A stretch of DNA of 64,000 bases, taken from NCBI GenBank assembly GCA_018897155.1, contig JAHILE010000048.1, forward strand, positions 9,102-73,101, written 5' to 3'. Below, piece by piece: positions 1 to 12,400 of the stretch (positions are counted from its first letter, which is position 1; every line of letters starts with the position of its first letter). Source of the stretch: Nanoarchaeota archaeon (lineage in GTDB: Archaea; EX4484-52; LFW-46). The notes under the pieces are model-generated. The model worked only from the letters and a program-made list of their open reading frames with translations. It made no database searches and had not been told where the DNA came from. The translations under genes and the position numbers were made by a program.

Positions 1-3000
1 GCATCTCTTGTAAAGGGAAATGCTTCAAACATCACCATCAATGCATCTATTCCAGTAGGATATATTCCCGGAGTATATAACGGCGTGTTAAATGTGTCTT
101 CCGACACATCAAGTATAAAAGCAAACATCTCAGTAATTGTTCCTGCAAACCTTACGTGGAGGCATTCTCCGACATCAATAAAAATGGAAGTCGCGGCAGG
201 CACTAACGGAACATTCGGAATTGTGACGGTCTCAAACATAGGCAATCTTCCGGTTGTCTTGCAATCGCTGTCAACCAATACAACACTATTCACAGTAAAT
301 GCCAGCACAATAAACCTGCCGGTTGGAACTTATTCGACAGTGGCTGTAAACTACACTGCCCCGCTGGTAAGTGCAATTGAAAATTATATCGCTTATTTCA
401 GGACAGTCAATTCAACCGCAGTTCCGCAGAACCAGTCGACACTCCTAAATATCACTGTGCAGCCAATATATTTGTATATTGTATCGCCAACTACCGCTTC
501 TCCAAAAATAAATGTATCAAGCGGAAACACTGTAGAAACCACAATAAACCTCACCTATTCATTGCAGCCTTTGTATGAAAATGTGACCTGGGAGATCAAT
601 CTTACAAACGAAGGCTCGCTTGTAACCGTGAACACAACATACGCCAACTACTCAAACACAACAAAGCTCTGGACAATAAACTTTACAGCACCGGCAATAA
701 TGGAAGGCGCTGCACACACGCTTATTGCAAAGGCATTCTACTCCACAAAGAACATATCGGTTGAAGGCATTCAGAAAGATGCTATTGTGTATGTGGACTC
801 TGCAGCGCCTCTAATATCTCTTTCGGCGCCCACTGCAGCAAACCGCAACTCAATAGTGCCGATATATGTAAACATTACTGATTCCGGCGGCGTGAGAAAC
901 GCATTGCTTGAAATAACAGATCCAAGCAGCCTATTGCAGAGTGTTAATGCAACATTGATGGGTTCTTCCGGAAACTTGTATAGATTCAATTATAATTATA
1001 GCAATACATCACTCCTTGGAACATATAGAATTGTTGCAAAGGGCTATGACCTTTCAGGAAATATGAACACCACAAATACGACATTCGACATATATAATCC
1101 GGCTTACATAAGCGGATACCTGCTTGACATAGAAAGCCCGAACAGCACGGCACCAATTCCGGGCAATTTCAGGATGTATAAAAATGATACTGGCACGCTT
1201 TTGCACAGCTTTGCAACTAACAACATAACAGGATATTACTATCAAAGCGCATTTGTACGAATGTATGATGTTCTTTTAGACGCCCTAAATGTCAGCATGA
1301 AATTCAAGAACTTTAATATGCCGTCAGAAGGAATTACCGATCCCGTATCGCTTGGAAACATACCTTTGTCGCTCATTGGTTCGGGGCCGCTTAAGGCGGT
1401 TTATGTAACAAGCAAAATGAATGCGCAATATATGAATATAACATTCGACTATTCGCCATACATCGGAGTAAGCGCAAATGATGTGCAGGTTTATTATTGC
1501 GGCAACTGGACAAACCAGATTGGATGCACTGGAACGTGGTTCAGGCAAAACAGCTCTGTTGATACGCTCACAAGAACAGTAATGCTAAATACTCAGGCAT
1601 CTGCAGGAGCATATGCCCTATCGCAGTTTATCTGCGGAAACAAAATGTGCGAATCAATTTACGGAGAATCGAATGCAAACTGCCCGAAAGACTGCCCGAT
1701 TCCTGAAGGCCAGGAAATACCGCCCATAATAGGCGGCGGAAGCACTAGCGGAGGCGGTGGAGGAGGAGGAGGAGGAGGAGGCACTAGCGGAGGCGGCGGA
1801 AGCAGCGGCGGAGGCTCTGCAGGAGTTCCTGTCGCAACAATTAAACCGGATAACAGAACAACCACTGACAACGTGCCAATTGAAATAAAGTCAACCCTGC
1901 TTTACATAACGCTTGCTCCTGGAGAGCGGGAAATCCATTCAATAGAAATAAAGAACAACCTAAACGAAATAATAAATTCAAAATTAACTGTTGAAGGGCT
2001 TGTCTGGGAACTGATAAAAATTGAAAAAACTGATTTCGATTTAGGCCCAAAATCAACCGAAAACGTAAAGATAGAAGCATATGCGCTTCCATCAACACGG
2101 CCCGGAATATATACCGGAGATATTGTTGCAGTAACAGGAAATATGACATACAGGACGCCGATTACAATAAAGATTGAACTAAAGGAAGAGCCGCTGCTTG
2201 ACGTAATACTAAAAATGCTTTCAGACATTGTAAGGCCCGGAGACGATGCACAATTCCTTGTAACTATCAAAAACATGGGAGAAACTGCATCTGTAGAAGA
2301 CATAATAATGAATTATGTTGTGAAAAACCTCCAGGATGGAACTGTTCTGACAACTGATAAAGAAACTCTTGCAGTCAATCAGACGCTCACCTATACAAAG
2401 ACTATAAGAATACCGAATGGTACCGCAGAGGCGCGCTACGTAATTGATGCAAACGCAACTTATGCGAACGGAGTAAAATACGCCGGCTCTGCTGCGACCT
2501 TTGACGTAAGCATGCAGCCATGGCCAGTCATTATTCTGCGAAGGCTATTCACAAGCTGGCTGACGTATATAATATTACTAATAGTAATTCCGGGAATTTA
2601 TTTTGGAAGGCGCGCCTACAATGCATATAAGGACAAGAAAGCAAGAGATGCGCGATATATATTCCCGATGGACTACGCCAAGCTGCCGCAAAAAGGCGAT
2701 AAAAGCCTGCAGGTTGGAAAGATTGCAGAAACAGACATTAATTCATACCTTGATATCAAGAACCTGACAATGCATTCAATAGCAGCAGGGGGTACAGGTT
2801 CAGGAAAGAGCGTAACTGCAATGGTCACTGCAGAAGAACTTCTCAAGCGCGGAATACCTGTCGTAGTATTCGACCCGACAGCACAATGGTCCGGTTTCAT
2901 CAGGCCATGTAAAGACCCGCACATGATTGAACTTTACGCGAAATACGGCCTCAAGCCGGAGGATGCAAAGGCATTCAAAACAAATATAATAGTTGTCAAC

Positions 3001-3750
3001 AGCGCGAACAGCCTTACCGATGATGAAATAGACCTACGCAAATACATGAAACCCGGAGAAATCACAGTATTTATAATGAGCAAATTGCGCTCATCAGAAC
3101 TCGACGCGTTTGTCAGGCGCACTATCCAAAAAATATTCAGCATACAATGGCCTGAGGCAAATACGCTCAAAGTGCTTGTTGTCTACGACGAAATGCACAG
3201 GCTGCTTCCGAAGTACGGAGGCAAAGGCGGATATGTAGAACTTGAGAGAGGGTGCAGAGAATTCCGTAAATGGGGCATCGGCTTATTCTTGATATCACAA
3301 GTCCTCTCAGACTTCAAGGGTTCAATCAGGGCAAACATTGCAAACGAAATACAGCTGCGAACCAAGTACAATGGAGACATAAATCGTGTCAAGCAAAGAT
3401 ACGGAACAGACTACGCGCTTCGGGTTGTCAAGCTAACAGTTGGCGCAGGGCTCCTGCAGAACCCGGAATTCAATGAAGGAAAGCCGTGGTTCATACAGTT
3501 CAGGCCGCTGCTTCACGACACAGGCAGGCTGAGCGAAGAAGAGCTTACCACATATACGAACATAAAGCAGAATATCTTGAATATGGAAACCAAGATAGCG
3601 GCGCTAAAATCGCGAGGTATCGACACATATGATATAGAGCTTGAACTGAATATGGCGCGCGACAAAACAAAACAGGGAATGTTTAAGATGGCGGAGACCT
3701 ACATGGAATCAGTTAAAGCAAGGCTGAGTTCCATGGGTGGCGGAGCATAG
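1..3750 (+). CDS. Membrane-anchored HerA/FtsK-type ATPase with giant ectodomain (5' partial)
   Basis: The reading frame is open from base 1, so the true start lies upstream; a GTG at 85 is only the first in-window start codon. The outer part (about nt 1-1620) is made of Asn/Ser/Thr-rich beta-sandwich-like modules with many N-x-S/T sequons. A Cys cluster (about 1630-1700, C-G-N-x-x-C ... C-P-x-D-C) and a poly-Gly linker (about 1730-1820) follow, then two more Ig/CARDB-like modules. One transmembrane helix lies at about 2520-2620. The cytoplasmic part is a HerA-FtsK ATPase: Walker A GGTGSGKS at 2788-2811, Walker B ending VVYDE at about 3178-3192, and a C-terminal helical tail. This family moves DNA or protein through membranes. 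A single-pass anchor with so large an ectodomain is unusual, so the role (surface translocation or contact-dependent transfer) is inference. It heads an operon with the next two genes. Confidence 0.85.
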   Translation, partial: ASLVKGNASNITINASIPVGYIPGVYNGVLNVSSDTSSIKANISVIVPANLTWRHSPTSIKMEVAAGTNGTFGIVTVSNIGNLPVVLQSLSTNTTLFTVNASTINLPVGTYSTVAVNYTAPLVSAIENYIAYFRTVNSTAVPQNQSTLLNITVQPIYLYIVSPTTASPKINVSSGNTVETTINLTYSLQPLYENVTWEINLTNEGSLVTVNTTYANYSNTTKLWTINFTAPAIMEGAAHTLIAKAFYSTKNISVEGIQKDAIVYVDSAAPLISLSAPTAANRNSIVPIYVNITDSGGVRNALLEITDPSSLLQSVNATLMGSSGNLYRFNYNYSNTSLLGTYRIVAKGYDLSGNMNTTNTTFDIYNPAYISGYLLDIESPNSTAPIPGNFRMYKNDTGTLLHSFATNNITGYYYQSAFVRMYDVLLDALNVSMKFKNFNMPSEGITDPVSLGNIPLSLIGSGPLKAVYVTSKMNAQYMNITFDYSPYIGVSANDVQVYYCGNWTNQIGCTGTWFRQNSSVDTLTRTVMLNTQASAGAYALSQFICGNKMCESIYGESNANCPKDCPIPEGQEIPPIIGGGSTSGGGGGGGGGGGTSGGGGSSGGGSAGVPVATIKPDNRTTTDNVPIEIKSTLLYITLAPGEREIHSIEIKNNLNEIINSKLTVEGLVWELIKIEKTDFDLGPKSTENVKIEAYALPSTRPGIYTGDIVAVTGNMTYRTPITIKIELKEEPLLDVILKMLSDIVRPGDDAQFLVTIKNMGETASVEDIIMNYVVKNLQDGTVLTTDKETLAVNQTLTYTKTIRIPNGTAEARYVIDANATYANGVKYAGSAATFDVSMQPWPVIILRRLFTSWLTYIILLIVIPGIYFGRRAYNAYKDKKARDARYIFPMDYAKLPQKGDKSLQVGKIAETDINSYLDIKNLTMHSIAAGGTGSGKSVTAMVTAEELLKRGIPVVVFDPTAQWSGFIRPCKDPHMIELYAKYGLKPEDAKAFKTNIIVVNSANSLTDDEIDLRKYMKPGEITVFIMSKLRSSELDAFVRRTIQKIFSIQWPEANTLKVLVVYDEMHRLLPKYGGKGGYVELERGCREFRKWGIGLFLISQVLSDFKGSIRANIANEIQLRTKYNGDINRVKQRYGTDYALRVVKLTVGAGLLQNPEFNEGKPWFIQFRPLLHDTGRLSEEELTTYTNIKQNILNMETKIAALKSRGIDTYDIELELNMARDKTKQGMFKMAETYMESVKARLSSMGGGA

Positions 3751-3770
3751 AGTAAAAAGGGCGATAATAT

Positions 3771-3802
3771 CTTGAAAGCGTTTGCAAAAATGCGCTTTCA
3801 AG
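3771..3802 (+). terminator. Hairpin after the ATPase gene
   Basis: A perfect 10-bp stem, CTTGAAAGCG paired with CGCTTTCAAG around a 12-nt loop, is followed by ATTTTT. It sits in the 100-nt gap before the coiled-coil gene. It could be an attenuating terminator or an mRNA-processing hairpin inside the operon. Confidence 0.5.
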
Positions 3803-3850
3803 ATTTTTAGCCCAGATAGAATGGCAAAAAATTAATGGAGATGGCTAAAA

Positions 3851-6433
3851 ATGGCGGAAAAAAAGAGCAAAAAGACAAACGAACTTGACGAGATGAGCCT
3901 CGACGAGCTGATAGAAAGATGCAAGCAGATAAAAGAGCTTCTTGCGAACCTTGAGAACCAGTACAGATCTGCGGAAATTACTGAACAAAGCTACAAGCAG
4001 ACAAAGGACGCAAACACAAAAAAGCTCGGTGAAGTAAGAAAGCGCCTTGAAGACTGGGGAATTAAGGACGAAGATATTCCTGCGCCACTTTCCGCTGCGC
4101 AAAAGCCTGCCGCGAGCACTTCCGCCGCTCCAGCATCAGCACTTTCGCAGCCTCAAGCCTCCGCAACGCCAGCCGCTACAACACTATCGTCAGCAGCCCA
4201 AAAACCCGCACCGGTTCCGCCGCCGGTACAAGCGCCGGTTTTTACTCCGCCGATAGAAACACAAGAAACAAACGAATCTGCCCAAGAAACGCCGGTTGCC
4301 CCGCCAGCACCGAGCACTCCAATATCATTCACGCAAAAACTGAAACAACAATTTATGCCGTCTTCCCAAAGGTCGCCGGAAGATCCCGCATATATTTCGC
4401 AGACTGTGCAGCTTGAGCTCCAAAAATTCCAGGAAAAATTCAATGTGGATCTTGAGCGCATAAAGGCATCAATCGATGCTATTAAAGAGACACGCGCATC
4501 ATCTGAAGAAAGAATACATATGCTGACTGAAGGAATTGCCGAACTCAGGTCAAACGTATTTCAGCGCGAGGCAAATTTAAAAGAGCAGGAAATGAAGCTT
4601 ACTAAACTGAAGGAAATGGTTGATGACGTCGAGCCGCAAAAAATAAGCAAAGAATTCTCAAAACGCGACAAGACATCTTCGGACATTGAAGTCCGGCTTG
4701 AAAAGCTGGAAGTAAAAACAAACGACCTCATAAAGACAGTTAATGAAATAAATGCTTTGCTCAAAAGCATTGGAGGGCTTGAAAATGTGGCAGATGTAAA
4801 CCATGAAGTTACGAAAAAATTCGAAGAGATACGCGAAATAAACACCGCCACAGAAAGGCTGTCTTCAAAAGTCGAAAAGATATTCATAGATATAAACAAG
4901 CGGCTTGAAAAATTCAACATATACGAAGCCAGGCAGGACAATATAAGCGAAATTGTCAACGACATGATACGAAACTTCGACGCACTTTCGCTGAAGTTTG
5001 AATCCTATGCGGAAAAAAAGGATCTGACCACTACCAAAGAAGACATCACAGACATCCAAAAAAAAATGGAAGAGCTGAAAAAGACGCTGAAAAGGGTAGT
5101 GCCATTTGCAGAGGCGCAAGTTCCGGAAGAAATCCAGGCGCTTCAGACTGAGCGGGAAGATATCGAATCGCTTCTTTCCTCAATAGAATACGAACATGAA
5201 AAAAAGCAAATCACCGACGATGAATACGCATCAATAAGGGAAAAGAATGGCGTACGGCTCAAAGAAATAAAGCAGAAAATCGCAAACGCTGTGAAAAAAA
5301 TCGCGCCTGCCGATGAAGAAAAGGATGCTGCGTCAAATACGAAAAATCAGAACCCATCATTGGTTGATGCGATGTCAAAAGACATGGACGCAATCAAAAC
5401 TGCGGCAAAAAAGAATGCTGAAGAATCCAAAAAGAAAGATGAAGCTGCCAAAAAAGAAGCTGAAGAAGCAGCTGAAACCGAAAATGAAAAAAATGTTGAA
5501 GAAACAACTGATGAAGAAAATGATGAGTCCGACAAAGAAAACGAAGCTGAAAGCCCTGACGCAAAAGAGAAAAAAGAAACGCAGGGAAAAAAGCATTCAA
5601 ATGCAAAATCGGCTAATCCAAAAAGTTATGAAAATGCACCTGAAAAAACAGAGATAATTAATGAAGCGGGAAAAGAACCGCTGCCGGAAATAAAAAAAGA
5701 AATGATGGAACAAACAGTTGCAGAAGAAAATAAAGATGAAACGTTTGCGCAACATGTGCCCGTTCCCGCCGCCGATACAAAACATAAAGAAAAATGGCGC
5801 GCCAAATCCAAAAAGGCGAAACATAACAAACAGAAAATAGTTCGAAAGGCACGCGAAACAAAAGAGAAAAATGAACAAGTGGAGCGCGCAACGCGAATGT
5901 TTTTGCGCGCAAATGAAATTGAGCGTCCGAATGCTGTTCGCGCAAAAAAAGCAGCTTTAAAAAAGAAACTAAAGAAAAAAGTGGCGCCATCAAAACAAAA
6001 CAAAATGCATGCAAAAAGACATGCACATCATGCAGCCAAATCTACCGCGAAAAAAACAATAGCATCTTCGCGTGCAGTGAGGCTCGAAAATCGCGCAATT
6101 GCAAAAGAGAAAATAAAAACAGCCACAAATAACGCAGCCCAAACATCAAGAAAATCTCTTCGCTCATCCCACGGCCTGTTTGTTCCTGCAAAAGAGATTA
6201 CAGATATAAAAAGTGTTATATCAGCCGGCGCGCAGAATGCGCAAACGCCAAAAAAACAGGATATTTCGCCGCAGAAAAATGCCGAAGCTGCAAAAGAAAT
6301 AGCAAACGCGCCGGCAAAAAAAGGCGAAAATGAAACAAATCCACTGCTTGCAGAACTCACTGAATCGCTGAAGCAAGGGCTTATTTCAAAAGAGACTTAC
6401 GAAAATACAAAGAAGCTGCTAATGATGGGTTAG
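3851..6433 (+). CDS. Large cytoplasmic coiled-coil protein with basic tail
   Basis: This 860-residue protein has no signal peptide and no membrane helix. In order it shows an N-terminal helical hairpin (about 1-65), a Pro/Ala/Thr-rich stretch (about 75-165), a long coiled coil (about 170-430), a second helical hairpin containing KKQITDDEYASIREK (about 440-490), an acidic Lys/Glu region (about 500-640) and a strongly basic Lys/Ala/Arg tail (about 650-810). The last 30 residues form a SHOCT-like hairpin (LKQGLISKETYENTKKLL). The same short hairpin type ends the next gene's product. It lies between two membrane proteins with cytoplasmic helical domains. A scaffold linking them, perhaps also touching nucleic acid through its basic tail, is inference. 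I recognise no named family. Confidence 0.75.
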   Translation: MAEKKSKKTNELDEMSLDELIERCKQIKELLANLENQYRSAEITEQSYKQTKDANTKKLGEVRKRLEDWGIKDEDIPAPLSAAQKPAASTSAAPASALSQPQASATPAATTLSSAAQKPAPVPPPVQAPVFTPPIETQETNESAQETPVAPPAPSTPISFTQKLKQQFMPSSQRSPEDPAYISQTVQLELQKFQEKFNVDLERIKASIDAIKETRASSEERIHMLTEGIAELRSNVFQREANLKEQEMKLTKLKEMVDDVEPQKISKEFSKRDKTSSDIEVRLEKLEVKTNDLIKTVNEINALLKSIGGLENVADVNHEVTKKFEEIREINTATERLSSKVEKIFIDINKRLEKFNIYEARQDNISEIVNDMIRNFDALSLKFESYAEKKDLTTTKEDITDIQKKMEELKKTLKRVVPFAEAQVPEEIQALQTEREDIESLLSSIEYEHEKKQITDDEYASIREKNGVRLKEIKQKIANAVKKIAPADEEKDAASNTKNQNPSLVDAMSKDMDAIKTAAKKNAEESKKKDEAAKKEAEEAAETENEKNVEETTDEENDESDKENEAESPDAKEKKETQGKKHSNAKSANPKSYENAPEKTEIINEAGKEPLPEIKKEMMEQTVAEENKDETFAQHVPVPAADTKHKEKWRAKSKKAKHNKQKIVRKARETKEKNEQVERATRMFLRANEIERPNAVRAKKAALKKKLKKKVAPSKQNKMHAKRHAHHAAKSTAKKTIASSRAVRLENRAIAKEKIKTATNNAAQTSRKSLRSSHGLFVPAKEITDIKSVISAGAQNAQTPKKQDISPQKNAEAAKEIANAPAKKGENETNPLLAELTESLKQGLISKETYENTKKLLMMG

Positions 6434-6450
6434 ATACAAGATACAATTCA

Positions 6451-9400
6451 ATGGGATTCAAAATGAAACAAAGAGTTATTTTGTTTGCAATGATTGCAGC
6501 GATAGCTCTGCTTTTATCACCTCTACTTGTCAATATTGCCAATGCGCCGACAGACCCTTACTGGTTCGATACGTCGTGGCATTTCAGGATTGCGCTGGCA
6601 ATCAACAATACAGATTATGCGCGAGATAACTGGCCGATTGAACATGATATGAATTTCACCGCATTGATAACACAAACTGGAAAAAGCGGCACTTTCGATT
6701 ACAATTCCATACGCATTTACGCGCATAACTCAACCGGCGGCGTAATGCACCCGATGAAATACCAGTTCGACAACGCGTCGGACTCAAGTGCAGCATCAAA
6801 TGCCGCAGGAACTCTTGTATTCCTCTTGAATGGCACAACAGCGGCAAATGAAATCCGGTATTTCTACGTTTATTTCGACACAATTGAAAATGGCGCGAAA
6901 AGCCCGCCGTCATTTTCCACAAACCTCAACTATTCATGGGATGGCAAAGAAGCGCATGTGAATAACAGCATGCTGCGATGGAAAATAGATACGATGCGAA
7001 ATGAAAATACTTCTGGATTATATGATGCAAAAGGAAACTCAGCAACCATATTTACGCAGGCAACTTCAAACAGAACAATCGAATACATACAATATTCAAA
7101 CGGAACAAATAATTTTTCTTTTGATTTTAGGAACAATGCGACGTTTATTTCAGGACCTATAATGCTGAGGCTCGAACAAGCCGGAAATGAAATGCTTTGG
7201 AACAACCCCGACGCAATAACTGGAGCCGGATGGATGAAAAAGACGTACGTATTTTATGAAAATACAAAATGGCTTAAGATAATTCAAAACTTCACAAATA
7301 TCGGCGGCTCTTCCATAACAAGAAACTCAACAAACGGAGGCGCGCTTTCCGTGAATGAACTCATAGACAACAGCTTACTACCGCCTTTTGGAAACGAAAG
7401 CAATCCGATGTCCAGATACGGCGCTTCTGACGGCAGCAGAGGTGTCGGAATAATAAATGTGAATTCCAGCAGCAACGCGAATTACTCCGCAGTTTACGAT
7501 GCGGCTCTTGACAGGATAGGGATTAATCTTAACAGCACAACACTGGCTCCGCAGGAATCCATAATACAAACAACAGTAATGCAATTCGATGATGTCCAGT
7601 ACAGCGATGACCAAAACCTTCTTCCGTTAAGAAACCAGCTGCTTTACCCTCCAATAATTACGCAAGACAATCCGCAATACATAACATTTATGCTGGAATC
7701 AAAAACAAACTACACCATCCACAACAGAAACGAAAGCGTGCTGATTACTGGAAATACTACATTCGATCCGTACAACATCAGTTCATCAATGAATGCCACT
7801 CTTGATATGGGAACGGCGGATTCTGCGGACGATATAACAATAGTTTTGTATGACGACGGAAGTGCTGAACATGGCGATGCAACTGCATCAGACACTATAT
7901 TCTCCAACTACTTCAACTTATCCGAGGATAGCGTATTTGGAACATGGAATATCACCATAAACGCGTATGATATTTCAGACATTCTTCTGAACCAAAGCAT
8001 CACAGCATTCAATGTAACAAATGAATACAGTACAAGCATAAATATAAGCAATCCTGACGGGTTTGTCGACCGCATAATAAACACTACACTAAATGTGAAA
8101 AATAAAAGATACGACACGTTTATTCCGGGCGCAACGCTTAACTGCAGCTACAGCGGCTCCGGCGAGCTGACAAATATAACAGACTACGGCAATGGCACAT
8201 ACCTCTTGAATTTTACAGCCCCTTCAATAACCGGCTCATATCTTCTTAATTGCAGCGCGATAAAATTCAACAACACTGGATGGGCCGCCCAATGGTTCTA
8301 TACTGAAACCAGCGAGACAATGCTATTACTGAACATAACTCCGGAAAACCACACAACAAGCAATATAACGCGAGCAACAGGCAATTCATTTATAATTAAT
8401 CTTAATGCCACAGACATTGGAGGCGCAAATGCAAAATATACGAATATGACTCTTTCGCTGCCTCAAAACATCACTGCAAATGCAACAAACGCAAGCTGCG
8501 GAACTGTAATAATGGGAACCTCTTGCCTGAGGGATTTCAATATAACAATAGCCAACGGAACCTCGCCCGGAAACTATACACTAAATACAAGCGTGGTGTG
8601 GGAGAACCCGGACACTTCAAAAAATACAACAAATTCATCAGTTACCATATACGTCTTATCAAATCCTCAAATTAATATAACTCCAGCAAATATTTCCGGT
8701 AACGCTCCTGACGGGAAAACGGTTACCATAGGAACATTTACGGTATGGTCTATAGGAAATGACAACATCACAAACACTACGTTTAATGTGACCGGAATTC
8801 CGGACTTTTCAGTGTCTTTCAGCCCGCAAAACATATCCGGCCTTGCAGCCGGAAGCTCACAGCCGGTTTCAGTAAACGTGACTGTTCCATCAGATTATGC
8901 GCCGGGAAACTATACTGGAACAATAAATGCCAGCACAATAAACGATGGATGGAAAACAATAGAGCTTAATGTAGCCGTGCCTTCAACAACAAACCTATCG
9001 ATAAACATAACGCCTCAAAACTACACATCCCGAAACATATCTTATTCAAACAGCGAATCATTCAACATAACTATCAATACTAGTAACACGGGCGTAACCG
9101 GCGCAAAAGACGTAAACATAAGCCTATCGCTTCCGCAAAATCTCAGCGCAAATTCGACAATTGAAAACTGCGGCAACATCAGCACAAATTCATTCTGCAT
9201 AAATCAATTCAACATAACAATAAGCAATCAAACAGCTCCGGGAAATTATACATTCAACATAACGGCAACATGGAAAAATCCCGATTTGTCGATAAATTCA
9301 ACAACCACCAATATGACCGTTGCTGTGCTATCCAATCCACTATTAAATGTTTCAGAAGGCGGCATATCAACAATACTCTTTGACAATACGACAGCATATG

Positions 9401-12400
9401 CGGGCAATTTCACAACATACTCGCTTGGAAATGACAACCTGACAAACATCACGTTCAATGTTACCGGACTCTCGAACTTTACATTCACCTTTTTGCCGGC
9501 AAACATCTCAACTTTAGGAGTAAACAGCTCACAGCTTGTCTCTGTAAATGTTTCTGTTCCGTTCGCATATTCTCCAGGTAACTATACCGGAACAATAAAT
9601 ATGAGTTCGATTAATGACGGCTGGAAGGTTATTGAAATAAATGTAAGTGTCCTTATAAGACGCGAATGGAGCATTTCTCCGACACATTGCGAAAGGGCGG
9701 AAAATCCCGACACCGGAACAGTATGCTCTGTAGCCGTATCCAACACAGGAAACGCACCCATAAACTTTACTGTCAATCCTTCCGGAATAAATTATACTTC
9801 GGCAAATGAAACCAATTTCACAGTGGCTAAGAATTCAACACACTCGCTCGTATTTCTTTATAATGTCTCAAACATCACAAAGGATTTTTTCTATTCCTTT
9901 TATACCATTAACGCCACAGACGCGGATGCATCTCCGCAGTATAGCAACTTCAACATAACCTTAATACCCTATGTTATACCGTTGTTTTCAGTGAACGTCC
10001 TGCCGAACGAAACCGAGCAGAGAAAAAATGTCGAGATAATGGTAAATGTTACCGACCGCTCCACAACCGGAATAAACTGGACTCAAATGAATATAACGCT
10101 TCCAAACGGCACGCTTGAAACGCATAACCTGACGCGTATAGACGTAAACGGAACTTTCAGCCAATGGTATTTTAATTATTCAGGAATTATGAATATCTCC
10201 AATCTGACAAACATGAGCGGCAATTTATCAAACATCACATTAAATTACACGGGAAGCACAGCATTGCGCGGCACCTATAATATATCCATCACATCACAGG
10301 ATAATACTGGAGTTGCTGGAGATGTAAATGGAAGCTTCAAAATACATGCAAAAATGCTTATTGGATTCCTTCCGGGATCAACAAAATATTATCAGGGCTC
10401 AACAGGTTCTCTTTATTATGCTGCAACTGATTCTGAGGATAATGCGCTTAGCGGAGCAAATGTAACTATAAAGATAAAAGACTCTTCAGGAAACTTGACT
10501 TATCTCCAAACATTCTCAACAGGATCAAGCGGACAAATACTTCCAACCCCGACATTCCTTTTGCCAAATGATGCTAAAGTCGGGCAATACAACATTTCTG
10601 CATACACAACATATTATGATGCGATTGCAGACAAAATATTAAATGCAACTAACAATGCATCATTCAGCCTGCAATCCGGTTCATCTGGCGGTGGAGGCGG
10701 ACTTGCCGCATATGTGGACACTGCTGTTGTCTGGTACCCTGACAATGTGATGCGCTTTGAAATGTGGTTCTCATATGCAGGAAATGTGACTGATCCAGAC
10801 AATATGACTTTGTTTGTGTATGATCCTGCGAGCAACCTGTATTTTAACATAAGCCTTACAAACGCAAACAGATCATCCGCAGGATTGTATAATTACAGGT
10901 ATGCTATGCCGATTAATACTGCTTCAGGATATTACTTCGCCATCCTCACAGCATCAAAAGAAGGCTTTGTAAGCCAGATGGTAAAGCCTTTCAGAGTTGC
11001 AAAAGGCGGCCCCTATGACGTAAAGCTGACAGTATTGCCGCCTCTTGAAGTGTCGCGGCAAGACTACCTTAGCTTTGAAGTGCTTGTGGAAAACATGGGA
11101 GAAGTCACGCAGGACGTTTATATCGATTATTGGACGTCCTATGAAAACAATACATATTATTATAGTGGAGAAGCCATACTGACGCCCGTGGGCGTGAATA
11201 TAACAATAATAAGAACGGCATACATCTTTTCCAATCAGCCTCTTGGGATGAACACGCTAAACTTAAAAGTGACATACGACAGCGTACAGGCACCGATACT
11301 TTTGAGCGCCAATTTTGAAGTAGTTGATGATTATATAAACATACCTCCTCCTCCGCCACAACCGCCTCCGCCAGACTATGACTATGAAAGTGGAGGGGGT
11401 GGTGGGGGAGTTATTGAAAGAATAATTTATTTGCCGCCTGAAGAACTTCCGGAAACCGATGCGGCTGGAATTGGCAAAAGATCAAGCATAGAAATAGAGA
11501 GCTATAACAAAGAAATAAACATAGTGCGAGGATGGACATCGCTTGAAAGCGTAAAAGTGAAAAATACAGGCAACACAACACTGAAAAACATAACGCTTTT
11601 GTTATCCGGAATACCTTCTTCATGGTTCAAAATAACTCCAAAATATTATGAAAGCCTAACTTCCGGAAACAGCACAATATTTTTGATAGAATTCAAAATA
11701 CCAAATAATGCCGAGTCTGGAACATACAACATCGTTTTCACAGCATCATCTATTGAAAGAACAACTGAAAAAGTCGGCCGCCTGATAATTTTCACATCGA
11801 TTGAAGAACTCGTAAATCAAGAGATTATAAACCTTAAAATAGATGTAGAAAAGCTTGAGGAAGACACAGACTATTCCGAACGGCTTGGAAGAAATATTTC
11901 GCAAATCCGGGATATTATAGCATCTGCGCGAGCCCAAATAAAACTAGCTGAAGACAATGCAAAAAAGAAGGTATTTGATGACGCGCTCCTTAACACGCAA
12001 ACAGCGTCAGGCCTGATAAAGCGCGGAAAACGCCTGCTTGAGTCCCTTGTAACCGAAGAGCCATCAGTCTCGCAGAAACCAACACGAAATGTCTGGCTTA
12101 TGGGGCTTGAAGCGCTTTTAATAATTATTTTAATAGCTGCAATAGCGCTATGGACGATACGGTCGCGCGGGAAGCTCAAATGGGAAAACATAAAGGCATA
12201 CCTCAAGAAGAAAACCGAAAAGAGCGCGACAAATGAAGAATTGAAGAAAGAGCTTGTTGCAGAAAAGGAAAAAATAGCCCGAATGACAAAACTCCTTGAA
12301 AGCGAGCTTAAAGAAGGCATAATAACGCAGAACGCATATAATGAGCTGAAGAAGAGAAATGATGAAAAGCGAGCTAAGATAGAGCAGCAAATCAAAAAGA

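Noticed and set aside
1659-1871. Poly-Pro frame on the minus strand
   Set aside because: It is the complement of the poly-Gly linker of the surface ATPase.
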